Shown piece by piece: positions 17,456-26,079 of a DNA stretch of 55,695 bases; positions within the stretch are counted from its first letter, which is position 1; each line of letters begins with the position of its first letter. A program made the position numbers and the translations under genes. Source of the DNA: Planctomycetota bacterium (GTDB lineage: Bacteria > Planctomycetota > UBA1135 > GCA-002686595); assembly GCA_029212845.1 (NCBI GenBank), contig JARGPD010000008.1, forward strand, positions 1 through 55,695, given 5' to 3'. The notes beneath the pieces are model-generated. The model ran no database searches and was not told the origin of the DNA. It saw only the letters and a program-made list of their open reading frames with translations.

Positions 17456-17545
17456 TCGGTCTGGCCGCGTGCGCGTGGTGAGTGCCGGGCCGGGTGGCGC
17501 GCACAGACCCGCCCCCGCAGCCGCCGCTCGGCCTCGGGCATTTGG

Positions 17546-17551
17546 CAAACT
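17546..17551 (+). promoter_or_regulatory. CAAACT -10-like box, 6 bases before ATG
   Basis: CAAACT is followed by six bases and ATG at 17558. It differs from TANNNT in its first base, so it is weaker evidence than the other boxes. Confidence 0.3.
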
Positions 17552-17557
17552 CTTCGG

Positions 17558-19804
17558 ATGAACGCTCGCCCCGCGAAGTCGCCGACCAAGAACCGCACGG
17601 ATCCGCTCTGGCTGCTCGGCCTCGCCGCGCTCTTCGTCGCGTCGCGCCTGCCGAGCCTCACGCTGGACTGGTTCGAAGGCGAGCCGGCGTTCCTCGTCGG
17701 CAGCGGAGGCAGCCTGGCCGAGCGCGGCTCCCGCTGGCTAGTCACGTCGCTGGCCGAGCCCCTCGCGCCGGGGCCGGCACGCTTGCTCGGCGTGGCCCTC
17801 GGGCTGGTCGCCGCCCTCGCCTTCGGTCGCCTGATGCGGCGCTTGGTCGGGCGACGGACGGGGCCGACGATGGAGCGCCTCACGCTGCTCTGGATCACCC
17901 TGGTGCCCTTCCTCGATAGCTGGCTGCTCGACGTCCGCCACCTCGGCGACCTCGGTGCCCTGGCGCTGCTCGGCATCGCCGGGGAGCGCGCCTTGACCTG
18001 GAAGCTGCGCGGGGGCACCTGGCGCCTCGGCGTCGGCCTGGTCGCCGTCGGCGGCGCGACCCTGGCGTCGCCGACGGCCTGGCTCGCGGGCCCCTTCCTG
18101 ATCGCCCTGGCGCTCTGCTCCTACCTCAACCGAGAGTCCGAGCGCTTCGCCATCCGGCGCCGGCGCGGGGCCCTAGCCGCGCTTGCGGCGCTCGTCTGCT
18201 GGGCCGCCATGCTGGTGGCCAAGCAGCAGCTTGGCCAGCCGCTCGATCCGCTGCCGGAGCTCGGCCCCCTCGCGCGGACCTCCCTCGAGAACATCCCGCG
18301 CACCAAGGCCCTCGTCGTCCCCGGCAGCATCCACCAGACGCTCCTGCTCCTGGCCTTCCTGCTGCTGCCGCTGCAGGTCGCCGCGCGGGACCGCGGTGGC
18401 GCCTGGCTGAGGCGCTGGTGGCCCGCGCCGCTCGTCGCCGCCTGGATCCTGATGCAGCATGGCACAGGTGCGAGCCCCGTCGCCAGCCTCGGGCTCGCCC
18501 TGCTTGCGGTGCCGGTGCTCGCCACCCTCCTGCGCCCGGCGCAAAGACCGGGCGAGGATGCCGGGACCCAGCGCACCAGGCAGGCGACGATGCTCGGCGC
18601 TCGGCTCGTCGCCCTGGTGCTGATCGGCATGCTCGGCTGGGACCACGCCACAGGCCTGCGCCGGCAGCTGCACCTCGACGCCCACGCACGCTCGATCCTC
18701 GCGGCGGTCGAGGGCCCCGTCTGGACCGAGGCCCAGGCCGGCAGCAACTCCCAGGTGCTCCTGCAGCGCCCGAAGACTAGCGGCCAAGGCCAGCCCGGCG
18801 CGGGACCCGGGCGCGACCTTCCGCTGGTGCTCGCGCCACCCTTCCGGCGCAGCACGATCCCCCTGCAGCTGGTCGAGGCGAGTGAGGACGGGTCCCCCCC
18901 CCTGTTCGAGTCCCAGCGCCATCTGGACCCCGATTTCGGCAAGCGCTCGCTCGTGCTGCTCGAGCCGGTCCCCGCGCATGACTGGCAGCCGGGCGATGAG
19001 CACAAGGTCACCGTGCTGCGCGGCTGGCCCGGCTCGGCCTCCCTCGGCGCTGGCGTCGAGGCCAGCCCGGACGCTCTCGGCGGCTGGGCGGTCACGCCTC
19101 CCATGCCCCAGCATGCCTTCGGCGCGATCGAGCTGCAGGTCCCGAGCGGCGGGCTCGCCGGCCGACTGCTGCTGCTCGGCCCGGGCCTGTCGGACGAGGC
19201 CGCGGTCCTCGCGAGCTTCGACCTCGAGGTGACCCCCGCGGCCCCGGGCCAGAGCATCGCCCTCTCGACCCGCGGCAAGCTGCAGCTGGGTCAGCAGCTC
19301 GCCCGGCTCACCTTCGAAGGCGATCGAGCCCCGCTGAGTCCGCCGCGCCTGCTCACGGCCATGCTGCCGCCGTCGATCCTGCTCCCCGGCCAAGACTACG
19401 TGCTCGACCTGAGCTCGTCCCGAGGTCCCGAACTCCAGGCCTGGTTCGATCCGCGCCTGCTGCGGCCCAACGCCTTCCGGCTCGACATCGAGCTCAGCGC
19501 CCAGGACGGGATGTACGACCTCTCCGCCGGTGGAGCCGTCCCCAGCGGAGCGCCGGGCGAGCTGCGGCTCGTGCCCCGCTGGCTCGACCGCACCGACCAG
19601 TGGCGCGGTCCCCTGCCCGGGGAGCGCAGCGCCGAGTGGGCCGAATACCTCGCGGCCGGGCTCCTGCGCAAGCTGGCCAAGCAGGCGGACGGGCAGGCCG
19701 GGCGCTGGCGCCTGAACCTCTTCTGGCCCGGCGGACTCGAGGCCGGAAGCACGCCCTGGGAGCCGATCCACTGGCGCGCTTCAGCTCCCGCGCCGTCCGA
19801 CTGA
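17558..19804 (+). CDS. Polytopic membrane protein with large extracytoplasmic C-terminal domain
   Basis: I do not recognise a family. The 748-residue product has about eight hydrophobic segments in residues 15-370 (for example LWLLGLAALFVAS, LLGVALGLVAALAFG, LALLGIAGERAL, LVAVGGATLASPTAWLAGPFLIALAL, LLLLAFLLLPLQV and LVALVLIGMLGW). They are followed by about 380 mostly soluble, beta-rich residues. The N-terminal arrangement recalls glycosyltransferase-39-like membrane proteins. However, the position where their DDE-type acidic motif would lie reads TLDWFEGEPAFLV, so the assignment is weak. It has no close partner genes; gluQ ends 102 bases upstream and tRNA-Asn follows. Confidence 0.7.
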   Translation: MNARPAKSPTKNRTDPLWLLGLAALFVASRLPSLTLDWFEGEPAFLVGSGGSLAERGSRWLVTSLAEPLAPGPARLLGVALGLVAALAFGRLMRRLVGRRTGPTMERLTLLWITLVPFLDSWLLDVRHLGDLGALALLGIAGERALTWKLRGGTWRLGVGLVAVGGATLASPTAWLAGPFLIALALCSYLNRESERFAIRRRRGALAALAALVCWAAMLVAKQQLGQPLDPLPELGPLARTSLENIPRTKALVVPGSIHQTLLLLAFLLLPLQVAARDRGGAWLRRWWPAPLVAAWILMQHGTGASPVASLGLALLAVPVLATLLRPAQRPGEDAGTQRTRQATMLGARLVALVLIGMLGWDHATGLRRQLHLDAHARSILAAVEGPVWTEAQAGSNSQVLLQRPKTSGQGQPGAGPGRDLPLVLAPPFRRSTIPLQLVEASEDGSPPLFESQRHLDPDFGKRSLVLLEPVPAHDWQPGDEHKVTVLRGWPGSASLGAGVEASPDALGGWAVTPPMPQHAFGAIELQVPSGGLAGRLLLLGPGLSDEAAVLASFDLEVTPAAPGQSIALSTRGKLQLGQQLARLTFEGDRAPLSPPRLLTAMLPPSILLPGQDYVLDLSSSRGPELQAWFDPRLLRPNAFRLDIELSAQDGMYDLSAGGAVPSGAPGELRLVPRWLDRTDQWRGPLPGERSAEWAEYLAAGLLRKLAKQADGQAGRWRLNLFWPGGLEAGSTPWEPIHWRASAPAPSD

Positions 19805-19917
19805 ACCAACGGACCGGACCGGCAAGCAGCGCAGCGCAGGAGCCTGCCCCAGCGCGACTCGGAACGGGGCCTGCTCCACCCACCTCCAAACCCAACCACT
19901 TCCCGACGAAAGGCCCC

Positions 19918-19945
19918 TTGACCTAGGGTCAGCGACGGGTAGACT
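19918..19945 (+). promoter_or_regulatory. Sigma70-type promoter of tRNA-Asn
   Basis: TTGACC at 19918, a 16-base spacer and TAGACT at 19940, 11 bases before the tRNA 5' end. Five of six and four of six consensus matches make this the clearest -35/-10 pair in the window. Confidence 0.65.
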
Positions 19946-19956
19946 TCCTCCCGCAT

Positions 19957-20032
19957 TCCCCGATAGCTCAGTTGGTAGAGCGTTCGGCTGTTAACCGAAT
20001 TGTCGTAGGTTCGAGTCCTACTCGGGGAGCCA
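19957..20032 (+). tRNA. trnN: tRNA-Asn (anticodon GTT), CCA end encoded
   Basis: Acceptor TCCCCGA/TCGGGGA, D-arm GCTC/GAGC, anticodon stem TTCGG/CCGAA with loop CTGTTAA (anticodon GTT), T-arm GTAGG/CCTAC around TTCGAGT, and discriminator G. CCA is encoded at 20030-20032. The body is 73 nt. It has its own promoter and a hairpin terminator. Confidence 0.97.
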
Positions 20033-20040
20033 CCCAAGCG

Positions 20041-20076
20041 CCGCTTGGTCCAACCGGACCGGGCGGCGTTCTTTCG
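20041..20076 (+). terminator. Terminator of tRNA-Asn
   Basis: CCGCTTGGTCC pairs with GGACCGGGCGG around AACC, an 11-bp stem with two G-T pairs, followed by CGTTCTTTCG. Confidence 0.65.
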
Positions 20077-20291
20077 TGGGCGGGCAAGGCGAGGCCTTCG
20101 GGTCCATGCGACACCACTCGAACGAGCACCCTGGGGCGCTGCCCGCATGACTTCGGGCGCAGGCTTGCTGGGGTCGCCGCCTACTCGCCAGCGCCCCCTC
20201 CACTCCACGCGTTGGCATCTCATGCTGGTCCCCGCCGCCCTTGGCTGCTCGGGCGGCTTGAGAACTACGACCATCCGTGCTCCACTCGAGC
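20077..20291. other. Non-coding gap after tRNA-Asn
   Basis: I see no gene, no integrase and no direct repeat of the tRNA 3' end in this stretch. The frame of the next gene opens only at about 20277. Confidence 0.5.
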
Positions 20292-21785
20292 ATGGAGTCC
20301 ACGCGTAGGGCGGACTGGCGGAGGGCCTTCCGCAAGGTAGCGCCAAGCTCCCGGCACCCTGGCTGGTGGATCTTGGCGGGCACCCTCGCGCTCTTCGAGC
20401 GCTTTGGCCGCAGGCACCCCCGTGGCGCACCCGCACGCGACCACCGCGCGGCCAATGGCGACGCCCACGCCGACACCTTCATGGCGCGCGACCTGGACAC
20501 CGCCGATGACCTTCGGCTCGGCGTAGACCGGGCGGTCGCGCGGGCCCGTGCTGGCCTAGAGGCTCTGCGCGAGCTGCGACTGCCCGGTCAAAGAACGGAT
20601 GTCTGCCTGCAGAGGAACAAGGGCTGGTGCGACCTCGTGCCCCTCTCGGGGCAAGAGCTCGACCGTGTCGCCTTCGTGACGGCACGTGGTGTGTTCCTGG
20701 CCGATGTGCCCGCCGGTCGCGAGGAGGCCGTCGCGCGCGAGCTCATGGCGCTGCTTGGCGATGGCGAACAGCCGGACTCCAGGCTGGTGCCCCTCGAGGA
20801 AGAGTCGCGCAGCCCGACTCGCTGCGCGCTGGCGATCGGCGTGGGTGAAGCGAGCCTGACCGACGCCCGGCACCTGCACCGTCGCGCCTGGACTCGCTCG
20901 GGCGGCCCCTGGCTGGGTGTCGTCGAAGCCAGCGGGCTCGAGCTGGTGACCACCTGCCACCGAGCCATCGACGGCTTCGGTCATGCGCTCTTGGCTGACG
21001 CGATCTTCCAGCGCGGGGCCGAGCAATCGCCAAGCAGCCAACCTGGGCCGAGTCCAAGCGGCTGCGACAGGGCTCCCCTGCCGCCGATCCCCGCAGGCCC
21101 GGCCAGCCCGACGACCTTCGGGTTCGCGACGCGCCAGCTCCAGTACGGAGGCCGCTTCGCCCAGCAGCTCGTCGCCCTGGCGCGCGTCCTGCCTGGCCCC
21201 TTCGGCAGCTCCGCTACGATCCAGGTCCCGGTGGTCCCCTCGAGCCCTGCACACGACCTGGTCCGCAGCGCACCCGTGCTGCACGCGCTGATCGGCCTCG
21301 ACCCCCTGAGTGACCCGACTGGCCTCGACGAGCGCTTGAAGGCATGGCTCGAAGACGCGCGCCAAGGGGCGGGCGTGCTGACCAGACTCACGGCCGTGAT
21401 CGCCCGGGCTCCGGTCCCCGCATGGCTTCGTCGGCATTGGCTGCGCACCCACCGCGCCCCCCACCCATGGATCCCGATGACGTCGGTCCTCGCGGGGCGA
21501 GCGCGACTTTCGTCCCTGCGCTTCCCCCACGGCCAGCGGCCGCTAGCACCGCTCTATGCGGCCTCGGCCCCGGGCCTGCTGCCCAGCCGCTGGGATCCCC
21601 GCGGCGCCTTCGTGCTGACCTTGGTGCACCACGAGCGCGGCGCCACCGCGAGCCTCTTCGGCACGGGCCTAGCCGGCAACGACGAGGCCGCGCAAGCCCT
21701 GCTCGACGATTGGCTCCAGGCCTTCGAGGCCTACCGGTGCGAGCCGCCCCAGGAGCTCGAGCCGACACCGAGCCCGATAGCCTGA
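20292..21785 (+). CDS. Putative acyltransferase of the E2/condensation (CAT-like) fold
   Basis: The 497-residue product is not clearly assignable. It carries TTCHRAIDGFGHALLADAI, with the HRxxDG motif at about 223-228. This resembles the catalytic HRxxDG of dihydrolipoyl acyltransferases and the HHxxxDG of condensation enzymes, where the His acts as general base. No lipoyl domain is seen. A Pro/Ser-rich linker (about 245-275) follows the motif, and the C-terminal part ends in LFGTGLAGNDEAAQALLDDWL, which could be the partner half of such a fold. The start is uncertain: ATG at 20292 or at 20480. No Shine-Dalgarno sequence is present. Base composition matches its neighbours. Confidence 0.5.
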   Translation: MESTRRADWRRAFRKVAPSSRHPGWWILAGTLALFERFGRRHPRGAPARDHRAANGDAHADTFMARDLDTADDLRLGVDRAVARARAGLEALRELRLPGQRTDVCLQRNKGWCDLVPLSGQELDRVAFVTARGVFLADVPAGREEAVARELMALLGDGEQPDSRLVPLEEESRSPTRCALAIGVGEASLTDARHLHRRAWTRSGGPWLGVVEASGLELVTTCHRAIDGFGHALLADAIFQRGAEQSPSSQPGPSPSGCDRAPLPPIPAGPASPTTFGFATRQLQYGGRFAQQLVALARVLPGPFGSSATIQVPVVPSSPAHDLVRSAPVLHALIGLDPLSDPTGLDERLKAWLEDARQGAGVLTRLTAVIARAPVPAWLRRHWLRTHRAPHPWIPMTSVLAGRARLSSLRFPHGQRPLAPLYAASAPGLLPSRWDPRGAFVLTLVHHERGATASLFGTGLAGNDEAAQALLDDWLQAFEAYRCEPPQELEPTPSPIA

Positions 21786-21869
21786 CCGCTACCTTGGCGG
21801 CAGCGGTAGCCCGGAGGGTGATGCTAGGGTGCACGGGCCGCCCCCGCAGCCCCAACCCTCTTGCGCCCC

Positions 21870-22901
21870 ATGTTTGATCGCCCCTCGACCACCAGCATGC
21901 TCCCGCTGGCCCTCTGCCTGACAGCTGCCTGCGCCTCCACGATCGAAGCGCCCCCCACGCCGATGCTGGCCTGGGACCAGGTCGCGATCACGCCGATCGC
22001 TGACGTGGCGGTCGAGATCCACGTACCTGGCGACCCGGACTTCCTCGAGGTCTTCGACGCGGGCTCGGCCTGGATCATGAACCCGAGCACGGACGCGGTC
22101 GAGCTGGTCACCGACGCGGGGGTCGTCACCCAGGTCGCCGGCGTCGCGCCCATCGCTGCCATCTGCCTGGCCTTCGACTCGCTCTGGGTTGCCGGCGAGC
22201 GCGGGCGCAAGCTGCTGCGCATCGACCCCATCGCGGGTGACATCGTGGCGCGCATCGACACGCCCATCGTCGGCTACGAGAGCACGATCGCCGCGGCCGG
22301 GGGCAAGCTCTGGCTGGTCAGCGACCGCCAAGGCACCCTGACCTTTGTCGATCCCAGCACGGACAGCCTGGTCGGAGAGACCGCCCTCCAGCCACGCTCC
22401 TTCGGGGTCGCCGCCGGCTTCGGCAGCGTCTGGGTGACGTGCATGGGGCCGCGCCTGCCGCTGGGTGAGGAGGGCGAGCGTCCGCCCGCGGGCCCCGGAC
22501 TCCTACAGCGTGTCGACGCCACGACGGGCGAGCTGGTCGCCACGATCGAGGTCGGACCGACCCCGCTCTTCCTGGCCTGCGGGGAGGGAGCGGTCTGGGT
22601 CATCAACCAGGGCGACGGCACGGTCAGCCGGGTCGACCCGGAGACCGACACCGTGGAGGCGACGATCGCGGTCGGCATCGACGGACCCGGCGGCGACATC
22701 GCGGTCGGGGAGGGCCTGGTCTGGGTGCGCGCGTCCAAGACGCTCCTGTCGGTCATCGACCCCACGACCAACGCCGTCGTCGCGCGCTTCGGCCCGCCCG
22801 CGGGCAGCGGTGGAGTGCGCGCAGGCCACGGCTCGGTCTGGATCAGCGCCCACGACACCAAGCAGGTCTGGCGCTTGCCGGTGACGGGGCTCGGCCTCTA
22901 G
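21870..22901 (+). CDS. YncE/YVTN-type beta-propeller lipoprotein
   Basis: The 343-residue product has a signal peptide ending in a lipobox (LCLTAACAS), so it is probably a lipoprotein. The rest consists of repeated blades of the pattern LW-V, two to six residues, L-R-DP-TG/TD-VA-I: SLWVAGERGRKLLRIDPIAG, GKLWLVSDRQGTLTFVDPS, AVWVINQGDGTVSRVDPETD and LVWVRASKTLLSVIDPTTN. This is the YncE-like seven-bladed propeller pattern, usually a binding or scaffold fold. A TTG at 21861 is in frame, but the ATG at 21870 fits a normal signal peptide. A TAGGGT box at 21824 could be its -10. It converges with the next gene with a 19-base gap. Confidence 0.8.
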   Translation: MFDRPSTTSMLPLALCLTAACASTIEAPPTPMLAWDQVAITPIADVAVEIHVPGDPDFLEVFDAGSAWIMNPSTDAVELVTDAGVVTQVAGVAPIAAICLAFDSLWVAGERGRKLLRIDPIAGDIVARIDTPIVGYESTIAAAGGKLWLVSDRQGTLTFVDPSTDSLVGETALQPRSFGVAAGFGSVWVTCMGPRLPLGEEGERPPAGPGLLQRVDATTGELVATIEVGPTPLFLACGEGAVWVINQGDGTVSRVDPETDTVEATIAVGIDGPGGDIAVGEGLVWVRASKTLLSVIDPTTNAVVARFGPPAGSGGVRAGHGSVWISAHDTKQVWRLPVTGLGL

Positions 22902-22920
22902 ACCGCAGCTAGGCCGGCGC

Positions 22921-24549
22921 CTACTCCTGGGCCGCGCTGTTCTTCGCGGCGACGTTCAGCACGTCGAACCAGCGCTCGAACTCGCGGTTGTCCGGATCGA
23001 GCTCCATGGCGAGGCCGGCCTGGTCCCGGGCGGCGCCGAGGTTGGCGTTGTCCGAGACCCAGTCCGAGACGTCCTTGAAGAAGATGCGCGGGTTGAGCCC
23101 GATCATGTAGTTCGACAGGTCGTGCCGGAACTGGGCGTTGAGCGGGTCGAGCTCGATCGCCTTGGCCATGTCCTCGGCGGCCTTGCCCTCGTCCCCCTTC
23201 GAGCTGTAGGCACGCGCCCGAGCGGCGAAGGCGCGCGGGTCGAGGATGCCGGCGTCGATCGCAGCGGTCAGGTCGGGCAGGGCGTCCTCGAACTCCCACA
23301 TCATCACGAAGCGCAGGCCGCGCTTGAGCCGCGCCTCGGGCGCGTCGACCGAGATGCCAGCGATGTACTCGTGCCAGGCCTCCTCGAGCGACTTCACGTC
23401 CTTGACCTTGATCTTCTTGAGCAGCATCTCGCGGATCGCCTCGGGGGTCACGACCTTGGCCTTGCCGCTGCCGCCATAGCCAGCCTCGTTCGAGTACTCG
23501 ATGCCCTTGAGGCTGTAGAGGTCCTTGAAGAAGCTCGCGAACCCCTTCTTGTACTTGCCCTTGGCGCCGTTGTTCAGGAAGTAGACGAAGGACCAGGCGT
23601 GGGCGTACTCGAAGGCCTGGAAGTTGGCGCGGTCGATCAGGAAGAGCTGCTCGAGCCCGATCGCGTTCCCGTCCCGGATCGCCTGCTGCACCGTCAGCAC
23701 CCGGTCGGTCTGCAGCTTGCCCGGCGTGATCGTGACCTTGCCCTTCTTCACCTCGATGTCGGAGCTGCCGAAGTAGTCGGCGACCGCCTCGTTGATCCAG
23801 ATCTGCGGGCGAAACTCCTGATCCAAGAGGTAGGTCAGGAGGTGCGTGCACTCGTGCAGGCCGACCCACTGGCTGGTGCTCGGCTCGGGATAGTCGTGGT
23901 AGAAGTTCAGGTTCGACCTGTCGAGCTGCGGCCGGAAGAAGCCCGCCACCCCGGGCGACATCTGGGTCTTCTTCGTGAACTCCTCGCGGCTCTTGTAGAT
24001 GTTGACCCACAGCTTGACGCCGCGCATCGAAGGCGTCGGCATGATGCCGAGCTCCCGCTTCATCATCTTGTAGTACGCGTCGAGCAGGTCCGCGTAGTAC
24101 TCCATCAGCTCGGGCGACGTGTTCGTGCGGATGTTGAAGTACTTCGACTCCATCTCGAGGGCGTTCTGCCAGTCCGCATAGGCCAGCGCCGCGTCGGCCT
24201 CTTCCCGACGCCGCTCGGCTTCCTTGTTGAGCTCGGTCTCGTAGGCGCGCTTGGACATCCACTTGCCCTGGTAGCGCACGAAGCCCTTCTCGAGCTTGTC
24301 CCGCTCATTGTCATCCTGGGGCTCGTAGTCGGACATGTCCCCCTCGATCTCGACCGCCTTCACCTGGGCGCCGTCCTTCAGCTCGATCGTGCCGTACTCG
24401 AACTCCAGCCGATAGCCCTCGCCCTCCTTGCGGGCCTTCTTGGCGACCACCTGCCGGCCGTCCATGGTGACGATGCGGTCAGCCCTGGCAAACGGCGTGA
24501 CGATCAGGAGCGCGAAGAGCGTGAGCGAGAGCAGGCGAGGACGAGTCAT
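22921..24549 (-). CDS. Exported peptidase-MA/DUF1570-like metalloprotease with TPR tail
   Basis: The 542-residue product has a Sec signal (LLSLTLFALLIVTPFARA). A gluzincin zinc site is visible: VGLHECTHLL (HExxH at 232-236), then WINEAVADYFG (252-261), whose Glu would be the third ligand. This matches the peptidase MA / DUF1570 type common in planctomycetes. A charged coiled region lies before it (about 80-130), and TPR-like helices near the C-terminus (PRAFAARARAYSSKGDEGKA onward, with AIELDPLNAQ). It probably cleaves exported proteins or peptides; the substrate is unknown. A TAGACT box at 24617-24622 (minus) suggests a transcript with a leader of about 60 bases. Confidence 0.8.
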   Translation of the reverse strand: MTRPRLLSLTLFALLIVTPFARADRIVTMDGRQVVAKKARKEGEGYRLEFEYGTIELKDGAQVKAVEIEGDMSDYEPQDDNERDKLEKGFVRYQGKWMSKRAYETELNKEAERRREEADAALAYADWQNALEMESKYFNIRTNTSPELMEYYADLLDAYYKMMKRELGIMPTPSMRGVKLWVNIYKSREEFTKKTQMSPGVAGFFRPQLDRSNLNFYHDYPEPSTSQWVGLHECTHLLTYLLDQEFRPQIWINEAVADYFGSSDIEVKKGKVTITPGKLQTDRVLTVQQAIRDGNAIGLEQLFLIDRANFQAFEYAHAWSFVYFLNNGAKGKYKKGFASFFKDLYSLKGIEYSNEAGYGGSGKAKVVTPEAIREMLLKKIKVKDVKSLEEAWHEYIAGISVDAPEARLKRGLRFVMMWEFEDALPDLTAAIDAGILDPRAFAARARAYSSKGDEGKAAEDMAKAIELDPLNAQFRHDLSNYMIGLNPRIFFKDVSDWVSDNANLGAARDQAGLAMELDPDNREFERWFDVLNVAAKNSAAQE

Positions 24550-24731
24550 GGCAAGCAAGCGGACCAAGTGGTCAAGGGGCGGCGGGGGTGGAGCATCGAG
24601 CAGCGCCGATGGAGCAAGTCTAGGACTCGGCCGGTGGCTGGGAAAGCTCGGGCACACCAAGGGGTACGCAGGAGAGCGAAGGGCCCGGCTGGCAATCCCA
24701 GGAAACCGACCCCAGGCCACCCACAAGGCCC

Positions 24732-25655
24732 TCAGGCGGGCTTGGAGCGCAGACGTCCGATCCCTTGGACCACAGCCAGGATCAGCGCACCCGCTGCGAG
24801 CCCGACGCCCGCGTTGGCGAGCAGTGGCCCGAGCGTGCCGGTGAGGCCGCCCGCCTCAGCCAGGTGGTGCACCCAGGTCGCCAGGGGGCCGGTGCCGTGG
24901 ACGAGGATCCCGCCGCCGACCAAGAACATGGCCACGGTCCCGGCGACCGAGAGTCCCTTCATCAACCAAGGGGCGAAGCTCACGATGCCGCGACCGAAGC
25001 TGCGCGTGAGCCGGGCGCCGACACCCGCGCCCGGTCGCAGCCCGAGGTGCAGCCCCAGGTCGTCCAGCTTCACGATGCCGGCGACCAAGCCATAGACACC
25101 GATGGTCATCCCGAGCGCGATCGTCACCAGCACGAGGCAGCGCTGCAGGAGCGGCTCGTCCGCGACCGTGCCGAGGGTGATCGTGATGATCTCCGCCGAG
25201 AGCACGAAGTCCGTCCGGATCGCTCCCTTGATCTTGCGACGTTCGAACTTGACGGGATCGACCGCGGGATCCTCGAGCGCTCGCACCCGCTCGATGTGGC
25301 GCTGCTCGTCGGCGTGCTTGCTGTGCAGGAAGCGGTGCGCCAGCTTCTCGAAGCCCTCGAAGCAAAGGTAGGCGCCGCCTAGCATCAACAGCGGCGTAAC
25401 CAGCCAAGGTGCGATCGCGCTGATGACCAGGGCGGTCGGCACGAGGATCGCCTTGTTGAGCAGCGAGCCGCGGAACACCGCCAGGACCACGGGCAGCTCC
25501 CGGTTGGCCCGCACGCCGGTGACCTGCTCCGCGTTCAGAGCCAGGTCATCCCCGAGCACACCGGCGGTCTTCTTCGCGGCGACCTTGGTCATCAAGGCGA
25601 CGTCGTCCAGCAACGAAGCGACGTCGTCGAGCAGGGTGAAGAGGCTGGCGCCCAT
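24732..25655 (-). CDS. DUF808 (YedI-like) inner-membrane protein
   Basis: The 307-residue product matches the DUF808 family: MGASLFTLLDDVASLLDDVALMTKVAAKKTAGVLGDDLALNA at the start, several membrane helices (LVPTALVISAIAPWLVTPLLMLGGAYLCFEG; CLVLVTIALGMTIGVYGLVAGIV; AGTVAMFLVGGGILV), and the conserved RRKIKGAIRTDFVLSAEI in a cytoplasmic loop. E. coli YedI is the best-known member; its function is unknown. It begins five bases after the stop of the yciH-like gene, so the two form an operon. Confidence 0.9.
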   Translation of the reverse strand: MGASLFTLLDDVASLLDDVALMTKVAAKKTAGVLGDDLALNAEQVTGVRANRELPVVLAVFRGSLLNKAILVPTALVISAIAPWLVTPLLMLGGAYLCFEGFEKLAHRFLHSKHADEQRHIERVRALEDPAVDPVKFERRKIKGAIRTDFVLSAEIITITLGTVADEPLLQRCLVLVTIALGMTIGVYGLVAGIVKLDDLGLHLGLRPGAGVGARLTRSFGRGIVSFAPWLMKGLSVAGTVAMFLVGGGILVHGTGPLATWVHHLAEAGGLTGTLGPLLANAGVGLAAGALILAVVQGIGRLRSKPA

Positions 25656-25660
25656 GCTGC

Positions 25661-26038
25661 CTAGCCACCGACCCGCTTCACGTCGAAGCCACGCTCTTCG
25701 AGCAGGGCTACGACCTGATCGCGGTGCTCGCCCTGCAGCTCGATGACGCCATCGCGCAGGGTCCCGCCCGAGCCACAGCGGCGCTTGAGCTCCTTGGCCA
25801 GGGCGCGCAGGTCGGCATCCGCGAGGGCCAGGTCCGTGACCACCGTCACCCCAGCCCCCTTGCGCCCCTTGGTCTCGCGCCCGACCCGCACCGGCCCGTC
25901 CTTGGCGACGCGCTGGGCCTCGGCCTCCCGGGCGCACACACAGCCGGCCTTGGGCCGCTCACAGTGTGGGCAGAGCTCCCCTCCCTGGGTCGAGAAGACC
26001 CTGCCGAGGTCTCCGAGGCCATGTCCGCGCTTGCTCAT
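25661..26038 (-). CDS. yciH: SUI1/eIF1-family protein (YciH-like)
   Basis: The 125-residue product has a short zinc-finger-like N-terminus, CPHCERPKAGCVC (23-35), then the SUI1 core: GAGVTVVTDLAL, LAKELKRRCGSGGTLRDGVIELQG and VVALLEERGFDVKRVGG. YciH-type proteins resemble eIF1 and may influence start-site choice in translation. That is notable in a genome where most genes here lack a Shine-Dalgarno sequence. Family membership is clear; the role is inferred. It shares a 41-base divergent promoter region with the metallopeptidase gene. Confidence 0.92.
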   Translation of the reverse strand: MSKRGHGLGDLGRVFSTQGGELCPHCERPKAGCVCAREAEAQRVAKDGPVRVGRETKGRKGAGVTVVTDLALADADLRALAKELKRRCGSGGTLRDGVIELQGEHRDQVVALLEERGFDVKRVGG

Positions 26039-26045
26039 CCCGGGG

Positions 26046-26051
26046 ATGGTA
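26046..26051 (-). promoter_or_regulatory. TACCAT -10 box, 7 bases before yciH ATG
   Basis: On the minus strand TACCAT, CCCCGGG and ATG at 26038. It forms half of a compact divergent leaderless promoter pair. Confidence 0.5.
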
Positions 26052-26067
26052 ACCGCTCTGCCGCCGC

Positions 26068-26073
26068 TATACT
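26068..26073 (+). promoter_or_regulatory. TATACT -10 box, 6 bases before ATG
   Basis: TATACT, CGCTCC and ATG at 26080. This is the closest match to TATAAT in the window. Its distance to the start codon leaves no room for a leader. Confidence 0.55.
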
Positions 26074-26079
26074 CGCTCC

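Noticed and set aside
19957-20291. Integration site of a mobile element at tRNA-Asn
   Set aside because: No integrase, no repeat of the tRNA 3' end and no change in base composition downstream.
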